From Actinomycetes bacterium (lineage in GTDB: Bacteria; Actinomycetota; Actinomycetes; Propionibacteriales; Nocardioidaceae), in contig JAKPAQ010000201.1 in NCBI GenBank assembly GCA_029779385.1, positions 1 through 5,155 of the forward strand: a DNA stretch of 5,155 bases, read 5' to 3'. Position numbers and translations under genes: made by a program. The notes beneath the pieces are model-generated. The model was not told the origin of the DNA. It made no database searches and saw nothing but the letters and a program-made list of their open reading frames with translations. Of the stretch, positions 1 through 3,781 are shown one piece after another. How positions within the stretch are numbered: the stretch's first letter is position 1; the number at the start of each line of letters is the position of its first letter.

Positions 1-1
1 G

Positions 2-205
2 TCGATGTTCCACCACCAAACTGACGCCTCGAAAGCGGCGCTCGTGGCCTTGGTGGAGAAGGTTTCGGTACTGCCTGACTGGCTGATTGACACCCAATGG
101 AGCACGCCACACTTGGCATCTCTGGGGGTCCGGACGCTAGACCGAGCGTCCTACCTGGACCAAATAAGCGTCCTCGTCGATGGGCCAACCCCGAAATGGC
201 CCTGA
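2..205 (+). CDS. aat: Leucyl/phenylalanyl-tRNA-protein transferase, C-terminal end (partial)
   Basis: This enzyme transfers Leu or Phe from aminoacyl-tRNA to proteins with N-terminal Arg or Lys, marking them for ClpS/ClpAP-type degradation in the cytoplasm. Only the last 67 codons are present; the reading frame is open to the left edge, so the gene begins upstream and the ATG at position 5 is internal. The fragment starts with S-M-F-H-H-Q-T-D-A-S-K-A-A-L, matching the family motif around E-S-M-F-x(5)-A-S-K-x-A-L, followed by L-I-D-x-Q-W-x(3)-H-L-A-S-L-G, which matches the E. coli segment L-I-D-C-Q-V-L-N-D-H-T-A-S-L-G. It ends with the usual R-x-x-Y-L motif and a short tail before TGA. Identification rests on motif memory, not on a search. 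The catalytic N-terminal and central parts cannot be inspected. No functional link to the neighbouring HU gene is evident. Confidence 0.88.
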   Translation, partial: SMFHHQTDASKAALVALVEKVSVLPDWLIDTQWSTPHLASLGVRTLDRASYLDQISVLVDGPTPKWP

Positions 206-219
206 AAATCCACGACACG

Positions 220-231
220 CGGGGTACCCCG
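220..231. repeat. 12-bp perfect palindrome between aat and HU
   Basis: CGGGGTACCCCG is perfectly self-complementary and lies 15 nt after the aat stop codon. As RNA it could form only a short GC-rich stem with almost no loop, and no T-run follows, so it is not a convincing intrinsic terminator. It sits just upstream of the proposed HU promoter and could be a protein-binding site, but nothing in the sequence shows this. Confidence 0.4.
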
Positions 232-233
232 AG

Positions 234-262
234 TTACTAGCGGGTGTCACGATCCCTAGACT
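234..262 (+). promoter_or_regulatory. Candidate promoter of the HU gene
   Basis: A TANNNT -10 box, TAGACT (257-262), is preceded by a weak -35-like TTACTA (234-239) with a 17-bp spacer. Transcription would start around 269, giving a leader of about 30 nt that includes the Shine-Dalgarno sequence AGGAG (288-292). An alternative AT-rich box, TAATAAT (270-276), has no better -35 partner. This is inferred from sequence pattern only. Confidence 0.4.
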
Positions 263-299
263 GGCGAAGTAATAATCATCTTCGATCAGGAGCAGAATC

Positions 300-578
300 G
301 TGGCACTTTCCCGCAACGATCTCGTGGCCGCATTGGCCGACAAGACCGGCAGCACCAAGAAGGACGTTGACGAGTTCGTGACGGCCTTCGCCGATTTGGT
401 GATCGACTCGATCGCCAAGGGCGAGAAGGTTTCGATCCCGGGCGTTCTTTCCGTCGAGCGCGTTGCTCGCGCGGCCCGTACCGGCCGCAACCCCGCCACC
501 GGCGAGACCATCAACATCCCCGCCGGTTTCGGCGTAAAGGTCAGCGCTGGCTCGCGCCTCAAGGCTGCCGCGAAGTAA
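300..578 (+). CDS. hup: HU family DNA-binding protein
   Basis: HU is a small basic histone-like protein that dimerises, bends DNA and helps compact the nucleoid. The gene is complete at 92 codons, the usual length for the core family (about 90 aa), without the lysine-rich C-terminal tail found in mycobacterial HupB. The N-terminal helices (about residues 3-40, S-R-N-D-L-V-A-A-L-A) are followed by the beta-arm with A-R-T-G-R-N-P-A-T-G-E at residues 59-69; P65 is the expected DNA-intercalating proline at the arm tip. The ending, A-G-S-R-L-K-A-A-A-K, is typical. The usual G-F-G turn before the arm is G-V-L here (48-50), a mild variation. The GTG start at 300 is supported by AGGAG seven nt upstream. 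A strong terminator follows, so the gene is probably transcribed alone. Confidence 0.96.
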   Translation: MALSRNDLVAALADKTGSTKKDVDEFVTAFADLVIDSIAKGEKVSIPGVLSVERVARAARTGRNPATGETINIPAGFGVKVSAGSRLKAAAK

Positions 579-590
579 TTTCGCGCATCT

Positions 591-633
591 AAGCCCCCGT
601 TGCCTGTGTATACAGGCGACGGGGGCTTTTTTT
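591..633 (+). terminator. Rho-independent terminator of the HU gene
   Basis: A 17-bp stem pairs 591-607 with 612-628 around a four-base loop (GTAT, 608-611), with a single G-T wobble at 601/618. The C5/G5 core (593-597, 621-625) gives high stability, and seven T residues follow (627-633). It begins 12 nt after the HU stop codon. There is no matching T-run on the opposite side, so it acts on + strand transcripts only. Confidence 0.95.
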
Positions 634-651
634 GTGTGTCACGATTCCTCG

Positions 652-1665
652 GTGACCAAATACAACCGTCTTGCGCGCGAAACTCCCGGCTTTGAACACT
701 GGCGACTTCCCGTCGCCGCAATTATTGCCGCAGCCGCTTTTGGAGTCTTCAATCTCGTGCTGGCGTTTGTCTTGATCTTGCTTTCGGCAGACGCTGCCGA
801 ATCGATGACTGAGATTTCCCTTGGCAACCCAGGGATTCTGTTCGTGCAGTTGGGGTCAATTGCGGTCCTGCTGCCATGCGTGCTGATTGCGATCTGGGCC
901 ATCTGGCCTAAGCACCTGGGCTACCTGCACTCGGTTGAAGGGCGCTTTAGGTGGCGTTGGTTCGCCTCCTGTTTTGCACTTGCCCTGCTGATTGTGGGAG
1001 CTTTTCTGGGGTTCTCGATCGTAGTTGCCGCAGCCACCGGCGAACCGGTTGAGTTCTCGTTCCCGTCGGGGGCAAAACGTTGGTCGCTGCTAGTGGTCGT
1101 CTTGGTTGTGCCGTTCCAGGCCGCCGCCGAAGAGTATGTCTTCCGCGGCGCCCTGATGCAGCTGATCAGTTCGTGGACTAGACGCACTTGGGTGCCGGTT
1201 TTGGTCACCACCGCGCTGTTTGCCGCCGGGCACCTCTACAACTTCTGGGGCCTGATGTCGGTTGCGGTCTTTGGCCTAGTCGCGGCCCTGGTGACGCTCC
1301 GCACTGGCGGATTGGAAGCAGCAGTCGCACTGCACATCGTCAACAACCTGCTGCTGATGAGTCTTGATCTGTTCGGCCTAGCGGACTCCAGCGGCGAAGG
1401 CGCGGACTTCTTCAACGAAGTACTGCCAACCGTGTTTATGTGTCTTGCTCTCTGGGCGGCGGTGGAGTGGTTGGCGCGGCGCCGTGGACTGCAGACCACG
1501 AGAGAACGGATAGAACCCGTTGAATATGTGGTGGTCCCGCCGCCGCCATATGTGCCGGTGGGGCACCCGCTTGCTGGCCATTCGCACACTACTTTCGGTA
1601 CTACAGGCCAGAAACTTGAACACACCGAAAAGAAAAATCTTGATTCTGACCCCTCGACTAGTTAG
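652..1665 (+). CDS. CPBP family intramembrane metalloprotease (CAAX/Abi type)
   Basis: This family comprises multi-pass membrane glutamate/metal-dependent proteases related to Rce1; bacterial members have been linked to bacteriocin self-immunity or membrane protein processing, but the substrate here cannot be told. Numbering from GTG 652 (337 aa), the three motifs are E-E-Y-V-F-R (160-165), F-A-A-G-H (190-194) and H-I-V-N-N (228-232), so the catalytic and metal-binding residues appear intact. About eight hydrophobic segments are visible, near residues 20-46, 60-84, 104-128, 144-159, 181-194, 200-216, 224-242 and 256-276. A hydrophilic tail with V-V-V-P-P-P-P-Y follows. The frame extends to a GTG at 634, but that codon directly abuts the terminator T-run, so GTG 652 is preferred. 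No Shine-Dalgarno or clear -10 box precedes 652, so the start is less certain than the gene. The last codons lie inside the inverted repeat at 1644-1695. Confidence 0.9.
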   Translation: MTKYNRLARETPGFEHWRLPVAAIIAAAAFGVFNLVLAFVLILLSADAAESMTEISLGNPGILFVQLGSIAVLLPCVLIAIWAIWPKHLGYLHSVEGRFRWRWFASCFALALLIVGAFLGFSIVVAAATGEPVEFSFPSGAKRWSLLVVVLVVPFQAAAEEYVFRGALMQLISSWTRRTWVPVLVTTALFAAGHLYNFWGLMSVAVFGLVAALVTLRTGGLEAAVALHIVNNLLLMSLDLFGLADSSGEGADFFNEVLPTVFMCLALWAAVEWLARRRGLQTTRERIEPVEYVVVPPPPYVPVGHPLAGHSHTTFGTTGQKLEHTEKKNLDSDPSTS

Positions 1666-1695
1666 TTTTGACTAGTTGTGAATTCGGGGTCAGAA
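1644..1695. repeat. 52-bp element with perfect 10-bp inverted ends
   Basis: TTCTGACCCC (1644-1653) is exactly reverse-complementary to GGGGTCAGAA (1686-1695). Between them lie two copies of GACTAGTT (1656-1663 and 1670-1677), whose ACTAGT cores are themselves palindromic and can pair with each other around an 8-nt loop (1663-1670). The element carries the last codons and TAG stop of the protease gene and ends four bases before the Shine-Dalgarno sequence of the next gene. It could be an intergenic RNA hairpin, an operator, or a small REP/MITE-like insertion. No T-run follows, so it is not a standard terminator. Confidence 0.65.
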
Positions 1696-1698
1696 CAT

Positions 1699-1704
1699 AG
1701 GAGG
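1699..1704 (+). promoter_or_regulatory. Strong Shine-Dalgarno fixing the RsbW-like start
   Basis: AGGAGG is a perfect match to the anti-Shine-Dalgarno core and lies four nt before GTG 1709. It fixes the start of the anti-sigma-like gene and contrasts with the neighbouring protease and DUF5926 genes, which lack any clear ribosome-binding site. Its closeness to the hairpin arm ending at 1695 means folding of that hairpin could affect access to it. Confidence 0.8.
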
Positions 1705-1708
1705 AATC

Positions 1709-2101
1709 GTGGTTGACAGCCATGACGTGGTTCGCCTCCCTTTTGAATCTTCGACACCAAGCATCGCGCGAACCAAATTGGCCTCCTTCTTGACCGTAAA
1801 TCGTGCTGATCCACAGTTGATCGACAACGCACTGATCGTGCTCAGCGAGATGATCGCGAATGCGGTCGAACATGGCACTCCAGAGGTCGACGGAACGATG
1901 GAAATCGGCTGGGATCTTGATTCGCGCCGACTCGAATTGAGTGTCCGTGATGCGGGCCGCGAAACGGACCTAACACCCCGACCCTTCGACGAAGACTCCC
2001 TCGGTGGGCGTGGCCTAGCGATCATTAGTCGGGTCGCCGACACCTGGTCGGTCGACTCCACCCAAGGCACGAGGGTTCGAGCCGAACTCGCTTTGGCGTA
2101 A
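1709..2101 (+). CDS. RsbW-like anti-sigma factor / serine kinase ATPase domain protein
   Basis: The 130-residue protein is essentially one GHKL (HATPase_c_2) domain, the length and layout of RsbW/SpoIIAB-like proteins, which bind sigma factors or phosphorylate anti-sigma-factor antagonists. The N-box is E-M-I-A-N-A-V-E-H-G (47-56, with E47 and N51). The G1 region is V-R-D-A-G-R-E (79-85), keeping D81 and G83 but having R-E where many members have a second glycine. The G2 box is G-G-R-G-L-A-I-I (99-106), and Q-G-T (119-121) fits the closing part of the ATP site. GTG 1709 is chosen because AGGAGG lies four nt upstream. No sigma factor or STAS antagonist gene is adjacent, so its partner is unknown. 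It starts 43 nt after the protease stop and may share its transcript. It could act in stress-type sigma control or as a stand-alone signalling ATPase. Confidence 0.87.
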   Translation: MVDSHDVVRLPFESSTPSIARTKLASFLTVNRADPQLIDNALIVLSEMIANAVEHGTPEVDGTMEIGWDLDSRRLELSVRDAGRETDLTPRPFDEDSLGGRGLAIISRVADTWSVDSTQGTRVRAELALA

Positions 2102-2137
2102 ACCCCGACCGGTTCTGTCTGCCAGCCCAAAGCCCAC

Positions 2138-2150
2138 TAGCGTGGTGCGC
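2138..2150 (+). promoter_or_regulatory. Candidate leaderless promoter of the DUF5926 gene
   Basis: TAGCGT (2138-2143) fits the actinobacterial TANNNT -10 pattern and ends seven nt before ATG 2151, the spacing expected if transcription begins at the start codon. No Shine-Dalgarno sequence is present, which agrees with leaderless translation. No convincing -35 hexamer is seen 16-18 bp upstream. Confidence 0.45.
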
Positions 2151-2990
2151 ATGGGTAAGAAGTCCAGACGAAATAAACCGTCCAAAGAACGCATGCCGTT
2201 CGTGGCCCGAACTTTTGCCGGGCTACCAAGTGAGGCCGACTGGGTCGCGTTGCGCGAGTTCGTACCGTCGGCAACGGCTGTCGTTCAGCTAACCGACGGC
2301 ACCAAAGTTCGGTTTTGCTCGCTGTTGCCCGGTGCGGGTGCCGGCCTGGTGCGACCCGACGGTGAAATCTGGGTGGGGCTCCAGGTGATGCACAATCACG
2401 GCGACATCAGTCGCGACCTCGCCCACGTCATCGAATTGGCAAGGAGCACGCCAACCGGCACGCCGATCAAAATGACCGACCCCGGGGTCGGTCCGCGACT
2501 AGACGAACTGGTTGACGCTTCAGCTGGGTTCGAGTTGGAACTGCACGACGACTTCAACTGGTGGCTGCAAGAGGCCGACCGGCAGAACACGGCTGCGGTG
2601 GCCGCACTTGAAGAGGCGAACGCTTCGGTCGCGCCAACCACGAAACTCCAGTCAGTGCAGACCGCATACCTAACCGACATGGGTGACCACACCTACCTTC
2701 GCTGGATCATGGCCGAAGATGAGGATCGGTTACTCGATGCGCTCGCCCGGTTGCGGGCCGCAGGTGACGATTCGCTGGCCCACGGCACCGTGCTGATCGG
2801 GATTTTTCGGGCCCATGGGCTGTTGGCGCCGGTGTGGGAAGTCGTTGACGTCGAGGTAACGGACTTAGAAGAGGCGGCGGCCGACTTTGCCGGTCGACTC
2901 GAGCAGGCATTGGCGATGACCGACGATCTGTCCACGGCCGAACGGACAGTGCGCCGCGAACTCAGCAGTCGCCAAGTAACCATTCGTTGA
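2151..2990 (+). CDS. DUF5926 family protein, function unknown
   Basis: I recognise this as the DUF5926 family, conserved among actinobacteria and without a known function. The beginning, M-G-K-K-S-R-R-N-K, followed by P-F-V-A-R-T-F-A-G-L-P-S-E-A-D-W-V-A-L-R-E, matches the family opening. From ATG 2151 the protein has 279 residues. The first 15 are strongly basic and could contact nucleic acid or the membrane surface; the rest is mixed alpha/beta and soluble, with an acidic C-terminal half rich in Asp, Glu and Ala and no membrane segment or signal peptide. Two in-frame GTG codons at 2142 and 2145 would add three residues, but ATG 2151 is preferred because family members begin M-G-K-K and because it fits the leaderless promoter. 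The coding sequence contains a perfect 20-bp palindrome (2474-2493). Its TGA stop lies inside the first of three 18-bp direct repeats. Confidence 0.85.
   Translation: MGKKSRRNKPSKERMPFVARTFAGLPSEADWVALREFVPSATAVVQLTDGTKVRFCSLLPGAGAGLVRPDGEIWVGLQVMHNHGDISRDLAHVIELARSTPTGTPIKMTDPGVGPRLDELVDASAGFELELHDDFNWWLQEADRQNTAAVAALEEANASVAPTTKLQSVQTAYLTDMGDHTYLRWIMAEDEDRLLDALARLRAAGDDSLAHGTVLIGIFRAHGLLAPVWEVVDVEVTDLEEAAADFAGRLEQALAMTDDLSTAERTVRRELSSRQVTIR
2474..2493. repeat. Perfect 20-bp palindrome inside the DUF5926 gene
   Basis: The half-site GACCGACCCC (2474-2483) is followed immediately by its exact reverse complement, GGGGTCGGTC (2484-2493). It encodes part of a T-D-P-G-V-G-P stretch. It may be chance in GC-rich coding DNA or an intragenic protein-binding site. 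The half-site shares GACCCC with the inverted repeat at 1644-1695. Confidence 0.7.
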
Positions 2991-3039
2991 GATGCACAGT
3001 TTCGTTGAGATGCAGAGTCTGGTTGAGATGCAGAGTTCA
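2986..3039. repeat. Three tandem 18-bp direct repeats
   Basis: Three adjacent copies begin at 2986, 3004 and 3022: GTTGAGATGCACAGTTTC, GTTGAGATGCAGAGTCTG and GTTGAGATGCAGAGTTCA. The first 15 bases are identical except for one C/G at position 12; the last three vary. The first copy contains the DUF5926 stop codon, and because the period is a multiple of three, each copy supplies another TGA in that frame (2988, 3006, 3024). The array ends 22 bp before the proposed -10 box of the phosphoglucomutase gene, so it could be a set of regulator sites. It can also be read from ATG 2992 as a 25-codon ORF. Confidence 0.9.
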
Positions 3040-3061
3040 CTGCAACGTCACCTAATCGTTT

Positions 3062-3073
3062 TAGGCTAAACCC
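3062..3073 (+). promoter_or_regulatory. Candidate leaderless promoter of the phosphoglucomutase-GH65 operon
   Basis: TAGGCT (3062-3067) matches TANNNT and ends six nt before GTG 3074, so the transcript would begin at or next to the start codon. No Shine-Dalgarno sequence precedes the GTG. The -35 position (about 3039-3044) has no good TTGACA match, which would suit a promoter needing an activator; the three direct repeats end directly upstream of it. Confidence 0.5.
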
Positions 3074-3781
3074 GTGGACTGGACCAGATTCGCTGCGGCG
3101 CTGTTCGACCTTGACGGTGTAATCACCGATACGGCCGAGGTTCACATGCGAGCGTGGGACCGGCTTTTCAACGAGTTCTTGACTCAGCGCGGTATTGCCG
3201 AGCCTTACACCTCGGCGGACTATTTCGAGTACGTCGACGGTCGACCACGCTATGACGGTGTTAGGGCCTTCTTGGCCTCGCGTGGGATTGACCTCGAGTT
3301 CGGTGAGCCAACCGATGACCCAAGCGGTGAAACCGTGTGCGCCCTCGGCAATCGCAAGAACGGCTACTTCACCGAACAGTTGGCCACCGGGGTTCGAGTT
3401 TTTGACGGAACCGTGGCGCTCATCGAAGACTTGACCGAACGCGGCAAGCGCCTCGCCGTGGTCTCTAGTTCACGCAACGCAAAACAAGTGCTCGCTGCGG
3501 TGGGTTTGCTTGACCGATTCGAGTTGATCATCGACGGTGAAGTCGCCAGTAGTGACGAGATTGCGGGAAAGCCGGCTCCGGACACCTATTTGGACGCGGC
3601 TAATCGACTCGGCGTGCCAGCGGTCGAAGCAGTGGTGTTTGAGGATGCGGTCTCAGGGGTGCAGGCCGGTGCCGCTGGCAACTTCGGCCTCGTCGTCGGC
3701 GTCAACCGTGGTGTCGGGGCCGACGTACTGCGAGTAAACGGGGCCGATGTGGTGGTAGACGATTTAGCGGAGTTGCGATGA
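3074..3781 (+). CDS. pgmB: Beta-phosphoglucomutase family HAD phosphotransferase
   Basis: This enzyme probably interconverts beta-glucose 1-phosphate and glucose 6-phosphate in the cytoplasm through a phospho-aspartate intermediate. At 235 aa it has the HAD subfamily IA layout. Motif I is F-D-L-D-G-V-I-T-D-T (11-20) with nucleophile D12 and acid/base D14. A helical cap follows (about 20-95), including F-E-Y-V-D-G-R-P-R-Y-D-G-V. Motif II is V-V-S-S-S-R-N (129-135), motif III K166 in A-G-K-P-A-P-D-T-Y, and motif IV F-E-D-A-V-S-G-V-Q-A-G (189-199). D14 separates mutases and phosphatases from dehalogenases, and L-G-N-R-K-N (91-96) is typical of actinobacterial members as I recall them. GTG 3074 is chosen because motif I then lies at the usual distance from the N terminus. 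The stop overlaps the GH65 start by four bases (ATGA), implying translational coupling. A plain sugar phosphatase is less likely given this neighbour. Confidence 0.9.
   Translation: MDWTRFAAALFDLDGVITDTAEVHMRAWDRLFNEFLTQRGIAEPYTSADYFEYVDGRPRYDGVRAFLASRGIDLEFGEPTDDPSGETVCALGNRKNGYFTEQLATGVRVFDGTVALIEDLTERGKRLAVVSSSRNAKQVLAAVGLLDRFELIIDGEVASSDEIAGKPAPDTYLDAANRLGVPAVEAVVFEDAVSGVQAGAAGNFGLVVGVNRGVGADVLRVNGADVVVDDLAELR

Noticed and set aside
206..248. Intrinsic terminator for aat
   Set aside because: The palindrome at 220-231 has almost no loop and no following T-run, so termination here cannot be supported from the sequence.
634..651. Upstream GTG start for the membrane protease
   Set aside because: It directly follows the T-run of the HU terminator, leaving no room for a leader or ribosome-binding site; it would add only six residues with no family support.
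137..721. 194-codon open frame on the minus strand
   Set aside because: It lies antisense to the HU gene, its terminator and the protease start; its product resembles no family I know, and the + strand genes are well supported.
1668..1698. TTGACT as a -35 box for a promoter of the RsbW-like gene
   Set aside because: No TANNNT box occurs 16-19 bp downstream; the match is better explained by the GACTAGTT direct repeat within the inverted-repeat element.
1690..2130. 146-codon open frame on the minus strand
   Set aside because: It mirrors the RsbW-like gene, whose ATP-binding motifs are clear on the + strand; the antisense product is Ser/Arg-rich without motifs.
2693..3145. 150-codon open frame on the minus strand
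   Set aside because: It is antisense to the DUF5926 and mutase genes, with a low-complexity Ser/Arg/Ala-rich product typical of a shadow of GC-rich coding DNA.
3195..3434. 79-codon + strand frame within the mutase gene
   Set aside because: It overlaps the HAD cap region in another frame; the mutase frame carries all four HAD motifs.
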